From Tetmemena sp. SeJ-2015 (Eukaryota; Ciliophora; Spirotrichea; Sporadotrichida; Oxytrichidae), in NCBI GenBank assembly GCA_027382625.1, contig JAJKFJ010023674.1, positions 43,805 through 107,804 of the forward strand: DNA of 64,000 bases, read 5' to 3'. The first letter of the stretch is position 1. The number at the start of each line of letters is the position of its first letter. The notes under the pieces were generated by a model. The model was not told the origin of the DNA, ran no database searches, and saw nothing but the letters and a program-made list of their open reading frames with translations. Of this stretch, positions 10,701 to 22,061 are shown one piece after another. The position numbers and the translations under genes are program-made.

Positions 10701-12194
10701 CAGGGTGAGCGATGCTTCTAAAAATGGAGCTATGCTTATCTTCATCAGCTGACTTATTGGGGAGTATAACGATTTCATGAGTGAGTGCTTTCTCAAGTCT
10801 GTCAGTCATCTCTTCTGAAATCTTGGAGATCTGGCGGGCAAACGATTTCATGAACTCAAATAATAAAGACTAATTCACCTATAAGACAAAGATAGAAAAG
10901 CTTATCATGTCTTTTCTAATGATATTTTGATAATTTGAACTTGTCAATTTCACCGAAGAAGTTGTGGTTGCGAGCCAAATTAAGCAGACTGACCTTGAGT
11001 AAGAGATCTGGCTTATCGAGAATTGTTTCAGCAATACAATCGAAGTCCTTCTCGTCTTTCAAGTTGAAGGCAGCGAGGATGTCGTTCTTGAAAAACTCTT
11101 GAATCTCGTCATACTGCTTGTGGAAACCTGGTTTGTCCAATCTAGCAAAATATTTAGCTTTTTTATTGTTCAATGAAAGCAAGATAGTTAGAATCAATGA
11201 GATAAACTTTTTCTGAAAAAGAGTTAAACTTACTGAAGAAGGAGAAGGAGGAATCGGTTGAGGATGACCGGAGTTACTTGCTTCTGCAATTGACTGGAAC
11301 TGTTGGTAAAGAGGTCAACCATCAGAGTGAAGAACTCTGGTCTCTCCTTCAGACTGTATTTATTCATCACTTTCTTCAATTAACTAAAGAGTATTTTTCA
11401 TAAAATAATTCTTATTTTTATTATTTAACCTTAATTCGTATTTTATCACCAGCATTATTTTTTAAATAAGAGTTTGGTGTTTTAATTATTTATAAAGTAT
11501 TTATTCTATAGAAGAAAAAATAATTTATAATTTCTCAAGGAAGTCGGAGAACTCTTCAGTTCCTAGGTCTTTGATGCTCTGATCCATGAAGGTTTGAACG
11601 ATTTTCATATCCTACAATTAGCAAATCATCTCAATCACTTTGCTCTTACATAAATAAATAAGAACTCTCCTTAATCCTAAACAAGTGGTGTATTTCATTT
11701 AATATACATCTTGATGGAGACTCATGTTGTTGTGCTTCTTATAAGCCAGATACTTCTGCATCTTTGAATAGTCCTCCTAATTTAATCATACACACATTAA
11801 GATAATTGTAGATGTTGACATCCTTGTGCTTATTGAGGTAGGACTGGAGAGTGGTGCTTTCTTTGATGGTCTGCTGGAGCAGTTCCTTCTCCTTCTTTGC
11901 AGCTGCCTTGAAGTCAGTAGCAACGAGGGGGTTGATATGTCTGAACTTCTTGAGTCCTGTGCTTTGGAGTTGTGCCAAGTCGATGCCCTAACTTATCTTT
12001 GCATCATTTGTCTGCAGAACCAAGTCTGCGACGAACTCGTTGATCTTCTCATCTGACCAGGGGGCAGGGATGTTCCTATACTTTTCAATTACCTTCTTTA
12101 GGTCGTTGGCTCTTGAGCTCATCTCCTTCAAAACGTGAGGTGCAAGCTCATCTACCTCCTCTGTCATTACTTTATCCCCTACCTTTAAACTCAT
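7736..12194 (-). CDS. Long unrecognised helical protein, interrupted by IESs
   Basis: I do not recognise this family. The minus strand is open in long stretches with TAA/TAG as Gln. The proposed start is the complement of 12192-12194 (MSLKVGDKVMTEEVDELAPH). The end is TGA at 7736-7738 after a Lys/Arg/Glu-rich tail (KEEVKKTAKQRSQERK). Blocks include KSFARQISKISEEMTDRLEK (about 10830), a Ser/Gln/Asp-rich linker (about 9680-9400) and several alpha-helical segments such as TYFGYKSLLETLVLNPKKKH (about 8990). AT-rich breaks lie near 11390-11530, 10460-10490, 9890 and 8540. Predicted helices in the 8250-9040 part could be PPR-like, but no repeat is clear. The linker contains RAFSTQIPKERV, so two adjacent genes rather than one cannot be excluded, although the frame runs through. 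Regulation is not visible. Confidence 0.55.
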
Positions 12195-12349
12195 TTTAAC
12201 AATAAACATAAGAAGATAGTAAAATGCATTTAGTACTAGTTTAAAATATATTCTATAAAAACATCTATCTCTCCCTAAGAATAACGATAAATAGAATTTT
12301 TAAATAATAATTTATAATGATAAAATAAATTGTTTGAGTTTTATAAATT

Positions 12350-13368
12350 TTAAGGATATGACTTTACTGAATAGGTTTTTTTAGGTTTGATTTCTGACTT
12401 GACTTCCTCCAATAAGACTTCATCAATCTCTTCTTAGCTCATGCGGATTAATTAAAATAACCTTTGAAGTAAATTAAATTAATTTATTGCTTAAAATTAG
12501 AGGAAGGATAGTCAAAATTATGTACTAAAGATCATCTTCCTATTAAAAAGTTACAAAAGTATTAACTAATCTAAAAATTAAATGCAACATCGTTAATTAA
12601 ATCCCTTTTAATAAAACAATTTTTTTAATAAATAGTCAGCTATAAGCAAATGGTTTAATTATTTGCGAAGAGGAGCATTCTCGGAAGAAGCTGATTGTTT
12701 TCTCTATAAGGGTTTGTTCTTGTTTTTGTTGAAGAGACTATAGTTCATCTATTTTTTAGGGGCTTGCTCCTACTATTCATTTTGTTGCTGCCTCTACATA
12801 TTTTGCTTTCTCTCCTGGTAGGATTACTGAGAGTTTTAAAACAACTGGTTTTCTCTCTTAGACTACTACTGCTACTAATGCTGCTGCTGATTCTAGTTTA
12901 GCTTCTTATTTTGCTAGTTTTGCTGTCTTTTCTTGTCATTTCTTCTGTCTTGCTTTTTGTCCTGAGACTATAGCCAAATGAGAGTTAAGATATTCAATAC
13001 GTGCTCACTCAAAGAAAGCAAGTGATAATGATGTTTAAGTGAATGGAAATTAATTTATTATAATTATTTATTAGCCTCTTCTTACCTGCTGCTCCTTCTG
13101 CTTATGGGAAGAGTTGGCTTGCTAAGTTTAGGCTCCGTCTTCGTTTGAAGCCGCCTCTCCACTGTTTGAATTATCGCTATTGAAGTAAACCACCATCACC
13201 CACTAACTTTATTATAATGTATTAAACTGTATAGGGTTATCTGAGAGCAGGAGTTTTGAAAACTGGCCCTGCAAGTTGTTGGCTGGAGGGTGCGACTTGG
13301 ATGAGACGCAGCAAGTGAGAGGAGAGAGGGGTGACTCTCTGCGACCGCAATAAAGATTTAAGCATCAT
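12350..13368 (-). CDS. Gln/Asn/Lys-rich protein with a mitochondrial-type presequence
   Basis: The start at the complement of 13366-13368 gives MMLKSLLRSQRVTPLSSHLL, an Arg/Leu/Ser-rich amphipathic N-terminus of mitochondrial-targeting type. A short break near 13210-13250 leads into YFNSDNSNSGEAASNEDGAQ. After a 118-nt intron (12968-13085) comes a Gln-rich basic stretch (QQNQQNKKLNQNQQQHQQ), much of it coded by TAG. Then follow SSENAPLRK, an IES with pointer TTAATTA, and RMSQEEIDEVLLEEVKSEIK. I could not place the stop; coding potential fades near 12350. No family is recognised. The function is unknown and the mitochondrial location is an inference from the N-terminus. Confidence 0.55.
12455..12661. 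other. IES, 207 bp, pointer TTAATTA
   Basis: TTAATTA on the plus strand at 12448-12454 and 12655-12661. Removal joins NAPLRKQL to IRMSQEEIDEV on the minus strand in frame. The insert is very AT-rich. Confidence 0.7.
12968..13085 (-). other. 118-nt intron
   Basis: On the minus strand it runs from GTAAGAAG to GGCTATAG. Removal joins SSHKQKEQQ to SQDKKQDRRNDKK in frame. The interior is AT-rich. Confidence 0.65.
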
Positions 13369-13544
13369 CTTTAATTATTCTTTCAAACAAATATTTATAT
13401 AATAATTATATAACAACCAACCCACCCACACCTTATTATTCATTAATAGTAGCATATTAGAGAATCAATTATAATCGCAAGTGGAATTAGAAATTAATCC
13501 ACAGCCGTAGCTTTATAGTCATTAATTAATCATAGAATATAAAA

Positions 13545-16394
13545 ATGAAAATATTTAAGAGCATAAGCAAGGCTTATTGCAGAGAGCAGGCAATTAAGAA
13601 TAGGATGTTCGGTTTAAACTTATATGGATATAATGAGAATAGTGTTTCTTGTAGACAATTCTCCACTTTAAAGTTCTAAAGCTTTAATTCTTCAAAACCT
13701 AGGCCATCAAATTATAAAAGCGAAGACTTGAAGTTAGATTCCTTGAAAAATTTAGGATAGGAGAAAAATTTGAAGTCAAGAGTTCAAGTTAATAAAGATA
13801 CTCAAAATTTATAAAGAGATTCGGGAAATCTCTCAAGTAATCATTAACGTTAAGAAAGAAGTTAAGAATACAAGCCCAAGAAAAGTTTTCTTTAGAGAGA
13901 TACTTAATCAACTTAGCTAGATTAATTTCCAGAGAAGTTTGATTGCAGAGATATCAATGAGTTGGGTAATTTTTAAATGAGTTTTACTTTTTTAACTACA
14001 TTAGAGGTCTCTCTTCTAAAAATCCTAATGTGTATGATAGAAGGAAGCACCCACCTGAGTTTTAAAAAGCTCTCATTCATTTGATAAAAAAGAATAATTG
14101 CAACGATCTGAAACCGGACAATATTTCATTCTTAATCCACGGTTTGAAGGTTGTAAAATACTTAGACGAAGATATCAAGCATATACTCCTTGCTTATATG
14201 AAAAAGAATGCAAGGCTGATAAAACCATTCGACTTGCTTCACTCTTTGAGAGATATTTACGATGACAGCTCTAAAAGTATCACACAATAATTTATTCTAA
14301 GTGAGAAGATATTTAAGTAGGATTATTTTGCAATCGTTCGACTGGTCTCTTGTAGAGCAAATAATTATTGATGACTTGAAAAACGGAGTGACTTTAAAAT
14401 CTAACATCATGCCATTCAACTCTATTTCCTACCTGTCAAGGTATTTCTCACCTGAGCTTGTAAACCTGGCAGCTGAGAAAGCTTTGTAGATCTTAGTACA
14501 TTCAAGTAAGATGCCTATATATTAAAGCAGATGGGTTGCTTATTCATTTTATAAACTGGCTAAATTTAAGCTCTTAACATGCAGACTCTAGCCAAATTTT
14601 ATAGCAACTTGGATTTACTATAATAAGTTTTTCATATAAAACGTTGTAGTGATTTGAGTGAAGACTTAAGGAAGAGGATGCAAAGATTAACAGAGGCTTA
14701 CATCTAGGAGCTACCCTAGAAAATTGATTATCAAAACAACGCGAGCGGAAGCTCAAGAGGCATTTCTAAATCAGCGTTATGTAATGACGTAGGCCTGATA
14801 TGCTTTTCCATTCAGCGAATGGATCTATCCGATGTTAAGGATGCATTGGTATTCTTGGAGTAGATTCTTCTTGAAAATGAAAGTATAGAGCTGAGAAAGG
14901 AATCTTTAATGGTCATCTACCAGTCTTTCGGGCACAAGGGGTTACTAAGTATAACTCTTTACCATAAGATTTTAAGCAAGCTCTAATATGCATTGATTAT
15001 GATTAGTTTCTGCTTTGAATTACTAATTTATATCGAGCAATAAGTCACTAGAGGTTTTAGCACCCTCTCGCTGGGAGAAATAACCGTGGTCATTCATAAG
15101 CTGTCTGATTTCTTAAGTTAATATTTAAATGTGAATTTCTCAGCCAAGAACTACGACAGGGTAATCTATGAGAACCTTGCAAACAGAATATATTAGCTTG
15201 CCTTGAAACCATAATATCATTTTTGAATTTTTGTGTGTTTTTATTGATTAAACCGATTGAGGAGTGCATAATTTCCTATGGATAAGAAGCTTATGTGCAT
15301 AATTTGATAAAGATCTACTCTTCTTTACTTGAACTTGAATCATTAATTAAATGAGCATGTTTATCTTTATCTATGGTATATTTTGAAGAAGATAACTTAT
15401 TTAAGAGTGAAAAGGAATAGCTAGAAGCGCGCATTAGAACATTGAGGTAAAAATAATAAATTTATGTCTATTCATTGATAGAAACTGACTAAGGAATAAG
15501 AAGATTCTAATTCAGTTACAGTTTGCTGTTGGGTGGAAGAGAGATGGAAGCTTATGAGTTAATAAAACCTTGCCTTTCTAATATACAGGAGATATACGCC
15601 AAAAATGATAAAAAGAGTTTTAATATGCTCAATTTAATAAATGTACCCTTTATTTATTTTAAGAGTAGGAATCTAGGCTACAATATTCTGAGTCATTTGA
15701 AACAATTCCTAGCCAAGAAACTTTCTCAAGAATAAATAGAAGAAATAGAGACGGCGATGCAAACCTTTAATGAGAAGGAGTTTATAAACAAGCACCCTGT
15801 TTTATGATATTATGTTTAATTGAACTTTATAATACTTAGTTTAGAGCTAGCTAGTGGAAAATTTAATCTAAGATTTGCGACAGTCTGTTGATTGTTAATA
15901 ATTTATAGATCTACTTATATTATTTAGATAGCATAAATTCAAAGTTGCCACAAGCTAAACTTAAATAAGCGATTTATATGTTACCTTCTTATTTAAAAAT
16001 GGTTTGAGAAGATGACTTTAGAAATTGAAGCGCCTGTGCTACCCTACTATGTTGACGTCCTAATTCCTCAACTGAATATCGTGATAGAGTTTAATGGTCC
16101 CTATCACTACAAATATCTTGTTTTAACAGTAATATATATATATATATATATACTACAAAAACATCGAAAAGGAGTTCAAAATATCACAGAAACTTAGAAA
16201 TCGCTATATCGAATCTTTATTTACAACTTTTCTAGATAGTTTTTTATATTCTTTAATCAAAGGGATATCATGTTCTACATATTGATTTGGAGAAGATGAT
16301 GAGCGCAAATTACTTTGTTAAAGATGGAAACTAAAAAGAGATTTAATAAAAGCTCATTAAGTTCATAGAGACTGTCAAATCTCAATAAGTTTGA
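13545..16394 (+). CDS. RAP-domain protein, probably mitochondrial RNA-binding
   Basis: The RAP domain is known from FASTK-type and apicomplexan/plant organelle RNA-processing proteins. Start ATG at 13545 gives MKIFKSISKAYCREQAIKNR, a basic N-terminus that fits mitochondrial import. The middle is alpha-helical (SFDWSLVEQIIIDDLKNGV near 14335), like the repeat arrays preceding RAP domains. The RAP hallmark PVLPYYVDVLIPQLNIVIEF, followed by NGPYHY, lies at about 16030-16107. It continues after a TA-repeat break into GYHVLHIDLEKMMSAN and ends with TGA at 16392. Interruptions at about 13969-14009 (pointer GGT possible), 14303-14318 and near 16120-16160 are IES- or intron-like; others (15220-15480, 15800-16000) are unresolved. 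Role in organelle RNA metabolism is inferred from the family. Confidence 0.75.
14303..14318. other. IES, 16 bp, pointer TAAGT
   Basis: TAAGT at 14298-14302 and 14314-14318. Removal joins ITQQFILS to RIILQSFDWSLV in frame. It resembles a tiny intron, but GT-AG removal does not restore the frame whereas the pointer model does. Confidence 0.7.
16127..16152. repeat. TA dinucleotide repeat inside the RAP gene
   Basis: An almost pure TA run right after the codons for the RAP core. It lies within an interruption of the domain and is likely part of an IES or intron. Confidence 0.6.
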
Positions 16395-16558
16395 GTTAAT
16401 TCAAATTCATTTCATTATTCTAAACTCCAATTTTGAATAATCCATGGATGGAATCTGTTTAGTAACTGATAGAGAATTCTAAAATGTTTTAATTAAATTC
16501 TGCACTAATAGTTAAAGTGCAGTTACAGATAAGTTGTTGCATTCTTCTTTATAGGTGA

Positions 16559-19500
16559 TCATGTCTTTGTAAGTGAGAGGCGTATTTTCTCTTAACGCTT
16601 CTTCTCTTTCTTCTTATCCCTCTTTTTATCTCTCTTCACACTTTTAATCTTCTCCCACTCAGTTGCATCACTCACTTGCAGCACCTTGAACAGCCTCTTG
16701 CGCTCTAGTCTTTAAAATTAAATGCTCTCATGTTCAATAGACAATTTACAAAGATCTTTTGTCTAGGATACTCTACTTTACTTAATTATAGAGCTTCAGG
16801 AAGAAACCCTTGTCTAGATTAGTGGAGAAGTAGTCTACTATTTCAAAAGAAAGAGTCTTTGGAGCTGAGTTAGCTTGGTATTACTCATCAGTGTAAACTC
16901 TGTAGACTAACTGCATAATAGGTTCACAAGATTCTCTAGTCAACTCGTTATCTTTACTGCTTGATAGACTTGAAACATGAAGGAAAGTTAAAAGCAAGTC
17001 TAATTAAAACTTTCAAAGAGGGATAAAGCTTGCTTGAAGAATGAGAGAATGCAATCCAGACGCTCCTGTGAGTACTAGATGTTTAGCATAACCTTCCTTC
17101 CGAATAAGGATAAACGACTGAATAGCATTTGAATTACTCCTTGCTTGCTCTCTTAATCTTAGACCTGCTTTAGAAGTTGGCTAGTTAAGGTTTGGGTATT
17201 TTCTAGAATTTCAACCTTCAGCTCTTGGGTCATAGGTAGAGTTTTAAATGAGTTTAGGTAGCTAAGAGTATGCTTGAGGGCTTCACTCTCTGACTTTAAT
17301 CCAAACACGGATTGGAGAGACTCCTTGGAATTAAGTTTTAGCATATTAAGCACACCCTTAATTATCCTCTAAACGGACAGCTAAAGAAAAATATTGATTT
17401 AAATTCTCCCTCTTATTTAAGCTTAATCCAGTAGATGTGATGATTACTGTTGATAAGAAGTAAAACTCTTAAGGTCTGGGGTGTCTTTTTAAATACTTCT
17501 AGAGTGAGCTTGCTTAAATCTTCGCTAGAGAACATTTTCTGAATAGTTTCTAGAGCGAAGAAAAGCGAACTCCAAGAATCTTTGTCCTCACTTTCATAAT
17601 CCTGCATGGAGAAACCTTTTCCCTCTTAATTATTCTCGATAAGTTCAATACTCTATAGGAACTTTTTGAACTCAGGATTTGAATCTGCAATTTCTTCCTC
17701 CTCTTCTTCACTGTCTAATCCCTTTGCTTTTCTCTATTTTTTCAACTGCTTTGCATCCAAAGAATCTTTGATAGTCTCGTAAGATGAATGAACTTCAGGC
17801 CAAAGAACATCCGAAAACAAGTGAGCTACTTCATTCTTTGATTTGATAAGCGTGGGCTGAGTAGAGACTATGACTCCAATAAGTTGTAGTCTAGCCTGAG
17901 TTATTGCAATCTTCTTAGTCTCATTAAGTTCTGAAGCTATCTTCATCTCTAGGAGAGTGTTGTAAATTGCTTTAGTCTTTGGCTGAGAAATCTTCTAGAA
18001 GAGTCTAGAGAGAACTGCCTTAACCTTTTCCTTACAGCGCTTATTCTTCTCGTTAACGAGCCTAGTCATAAGTGTGAAAGCCCATTTCTCACTTTCCCCA
18101 TCTATGATTGGCTGTGGCATTTTGGAGCAGAGTCTTTCAAGTATCTCTAGCACCTAGTGACGACCCTCGGAGTCAAAGTAAGTTCCTAAATGCTTCAGCA
18201 AATGATTGAAGTGCTGAGTGAGTCTTGACTCCTCAAGTGGATACTCAAGCAAGAAAGTAACGAAGATAGAGGAGCAGAGCGATCTAATTGAAGGCGAGAG
18301 AGACGTAATCATCAGGTCTTGCACATTCTTGTCAACTATGTCGTATATCTCTGCAGATAGGAACTTCCTGAATATCAAAGCTCTTAGTAAATGGAACACA
18401 TTTATCATATGAGGGTTATTGCCTCCCGAGGAATTTAGAGAGCTCTTAATCACGGAAAGGAGAGTTTTTAGCTATTAGGGAGAAAGGTCTTAGTAGGTTG
18501 AGTAGGTTTTAATCAACTCAGCTGTGCATTTAAAAAGTGAGTTTATGAAATCAAGATCTTAATTGGATGTAGAGGTGCTCGTTTATTCGAATAAATGAAA
18601 CATTATCTATCAAACATATTTGAAAAGATAGGAATAACTTGAAGAGGCGGTTAAGGAATTTCTTCATTAGCTATTTGAAACTTGGTAGACCTAGATTGAT
18701 AATCAAACCTAGTACATGTAAGGTGCTCACAACGATGGGATTATGATAAGTCTTAAATGCATTGAGCAACACTGAGACAAATGGATCGAGTTTGGCTTTG
18801 AGTTCTTCCTTAATATCTTCAGATCCCTTCTTTATTTGGGAATTAAGATCCTCATCTAGATAATTTTCAGTTTACTCTATAGCTGCTCCGCTCTTTTTCT
18901 TGGGCTCAATTTCATTTTGATTAGAAAGAATAAGCCCCTTGTTTTTTAGAGCTTTCTTAAGGCACATTAGTCCAAAGCTTGCCATTACTCTACCGCTTAG
19001 TTCCTCAGCTTTCTTCTAATCAATAAGTTGATTTCCTTTGGCCCACTTCATATCTACTTTGTAAGTGAGTTCTCTATACTCTGCCTTGGTCTTAATAAAC
19101 ATATCTTCCTTTTGAACCTTGGCTCCATAATCTCTCTTGACTTTAGGTCCATCGTACTCGTTTATCTTAATTCTTGCTGCCATACTAACTCCCTTATCTA
19201 TGATAGAGTACATGAACAAGAGCAACTGATCTCCCTTCACAGATTGGTTCTTAATGATCGCAGCACTTATTCTATTTAGGAGCTCTTCGCATTACTATAT
19301 TTTACCAATAGATGGATTGCCGTCTAAGCCTCGGAGAACTGGTCCAAGCAAAGTGAAGAAATTTTTCTTGAAGTCAATATAGAGTGCGAATAATTCGAAG
19401 ATAGGCATTGCTTTCTTCCCTCTTGCCTCCTTAATCTTATACAAAAATTTGATTGACACTTCATATTACTTGATCTTGTTCTTTTGCTGATCTTCAACTC

Positions 19501-21866
19501 CAGCATTCTTTTGATCAGTGTCTAGCTCTCCGAACAATTCATCCATGACCTTCTCTCCTGTGATCTCAAGCACTTTGTGAGTTATCATACCAGTCTAGAG
19601 GATCTTTTTCTCTTGGAGTTGTTGTAGCAAGTACAAAATAGTGAAGATGTAAGTTTGAAGCTGGTAACCTCTAGTCATCAAGTCATTCATCAAAGTAAAC
19701 ACCAAACCTAGATTTATAGGCTAGAACATAAAACAACATGCACCCATCAAACATACTTATTAGATATCTTGGGGAGACTTCTACCAGCAATTTAAGCAGG
19801 CCTTTTCTTGCTTTCTCTCTGTGAACGAGCAAACGAGACCTCAATCCTTTGCTGATGATGTTATTTATTAGTTTACCAAGTTGAATCTCAAACTGATCTC
19901 TGGGCAGTTTTCTAATCAGTCTGACAATGCTGAGCACCACAAATGATCTGATAGATCCATATCCATGGTTCATGCCTACTTCACCAGATTTCTCCTTATC
20001 TTGGTTGTCCTACTATTCGTAGTCAAGTAAGTGCCTTTCTAGTATGGGCAAAACTCTGTGGTATAACTTGCTCTAGATATCTTCTTCTAGTCTTACTGCT
20101 GGAGCTCAAAATATATATTTATAAAAAATAAAGAAGCCTTCTTATCTATGAGATTATCCTTTAACTCTTGCTCTTCAGCGGCACTTTCATTTTCTGACTA
20201 CTCTTCTTTTTATAAAATATATATAGAACTTTATAAAATTTAATGATTCGTCATCCTCTGCGGTCATTGCTTAGCTTTTCTTAAGATTTGAAAGGAGATT
20301 CTCAAAATCTTAATCCTGCCCTGCTTCGTCCATCTCTTGCAAGTCAGAGTCCAAGGAAGTTACTGCATCAGTCACCTCTGCGAAATATTTATATATATAT
20401 TCAACTTCATTTAATAGATAGGATTATATTTCTTAAATTAAAGCCGTTGAGAACCTTGCAAATGCACTTGGTGATGATTCTTTCCTTTTGCTGTTGGCTG
20501 TCCTCGCTCTTGCTGTTACCTCCTCCTTGAGCGAAGAGAGTTGCCTTATTTGTGATCTTATTGAGCTTGAAAACTAACAGCTTAAGCATCTTGTAATAGT
20601 CAGCCCATTTTAGTTGCTTTATAAAGTGTAATGAATTTATTATACTTGGCGATTGCCTGATAAGCTGAGAGAGCCTCATCAACAGTCATTCTTCTCTCCT
20701 CCCTGCTGTAGGTGACAGTATTTCTCCTGTTTTCTCTCTGCTGTTTAGCACCGAAGATCACATAGTTAAAATAAGAAGATATACACTTTAACTATAAGTG
20801 TTTTAAAAGTTCAGGAGAGGAATGATAACTGCCTGTATTGCTCTGTAGTCAGTTAACTACTTCTATTCTAGCTTCTGAATTAGGAATTGCATGCTCTTAG
20901 CTCTTGATTTCAGTTTGATTGCGAGGAACTTGGTGAAGAAATCTTCTTACTCTTGCTCTTTCCCTGCCAAGGAAATCAAGTTCTGCAAATTCTGAGTGGA
21001 CTTAACAACTTATCATTTAAAAAAATACTTAAGCTCTATAAAGATATTTACATCAACAACCTTATTAGCATCGAGGAATATCACATAGTTTCTTAAAGCC
21101 TCGAGCACTGTTTTAAGAACCAGCTCTTCTTGAATAGTCTTCACATAGTTTAGCAGTTAAGTTTCAAAACTAGAGAGGAAGAAACTGAACTCAGTTTTGA
21201 AGGTAGACTCGTCTTTCTAAATGGTGGCAGAGATATATGCGAACAGCTTCTTAAAGAAGTGATTTGAAAAATCTCTCACTGCAAATTCCTCACTCTAAAG
21301 TAAGAATGCTATTGAGTAACTAAACTAAAGAAGAAAATAAATTATAGTCTATGAAAATAATATTCTTTGATAGCTCTAATCTCAAAATAGGATAACTTCT
21401 AGAGTGCTGCCTCGTCAATTTGCTCAATAGTTTTAATAATAGAATCATAGTCCAATTCTACATCTGCCAACCCCTTCTTTACTTTATTGAGATTGAAGAT
21501 GACCTCAATGCATTCTCTGCTAATCCCCAAGCTTTTAGAAAACTTTGAGTCCTAGTTAAAAACGTTTTCAAGAAGTCCTCTACTCAAGATGTAATTAAAT
21601 AATTATCATCACTATTATATCATTTATTGAATTTAATGTTCCTGACTTTGAGAGATTTGAGAGTGAGGAACATGATTAAGATCTTTTCCACCTGCTCTTG
21701 AGTAACTGTCTTGCATTTTGTGAGGAGAAGGCAGATTGACTTGCAGCCATAGATCAGTAGATCTTCGGTGAAATTAGAAGCCTTCTCTGAGTGAAGAGAC
21801 TTAAGAGAGAGTATGCTCAAACACATATCCAAGAAATCTAAATCAAAGAGTCATACTAATCAAACA
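16559..21866 (-). CDS. UTP20: UTP20-like protein, C-terminal MDS block (inverted)
   Basis: Second half of the gene begun at 1-4008. Reading down the minus strand it stays collinear with human UTP20: DFLDMCLSILSLKSLHSEK (21838), TKFLAIKLKSRAKSMQFL (about 20920, human HRRARALKKLAKQL), SLHFIKQLKWADYYKMLKLL (20630), SIRSFVVLSIVRLIRKLP (19960), LLRALIFRKFLSAEIYDIVD (18380, human LLKAILSRKLLVPEIDEV) and FVTFLLEYPLEESRL (18270, human FLKYILDYPLGDKL). It ends in a Lys/Arg-rich nucleolar-type tail (KRDKKRDKKKEKKR) with TGA at 16559-16561. The block begins at the 12-bp pointer 21855-21866, within an intron. AT-rich breaks near 20110-20250, 20380-20420, 21000-21050 and 21310-21370 are probably further IESs or introns. 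Confidence 0.87.
21838..21866 (-). repeat. 3' half of the split UTP20 intron with pointer
   Basis: On the minus strand, the pointer TGTTTGATTAGT (21866-21855) is followed by 17 nt ending TTTAG at 21838. Exon DFLDMC follows. Partner of 3988-4008. Confidence 0.85.
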
Positions 21867-22061
21867 GCAAGCAATTTGAACACACTGCATACTTTGAAAG
21901 ATATCTTTGAGAGAAACTTAAAATAGATCAAAGCGAGTATGGAAAGGCTGAATAACATGAATTAGGATTCCACGACATTTAAATCTGAAGTATTAAGTAA
22001 GCAAAACCCACAGTCTTAACATTTAATATCATCTTAATTTATCATCAATTTATTCTTGTAA
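21867..22061. other. Spacer between the UTP20 block and the transporter gene
   Basis: It contains a short plus-strand frame from about 21938 (MERLNNMNQDSTTFKSEVL) followed by GTAAG. This could be an upstream exon or 5' MDS of the transporter, but no clean join was found. Otherwise AT-rich. Confidence 0.35.

Noticed and set aside
13210..13370. GC-richer stretch as a structural RNA gene
   Set aside because: The minus strand reads as a good mitochondrial presequence continuing into the Gln-rich gene; no tRNA- or rRNA-like pattern was found.
14301..14320. A 20-nt GT-AG intron in the RAP gene
   Set aside because: Removing 20 nt does not restore the frame. Removing 16 bp between TAAGT repeats does.
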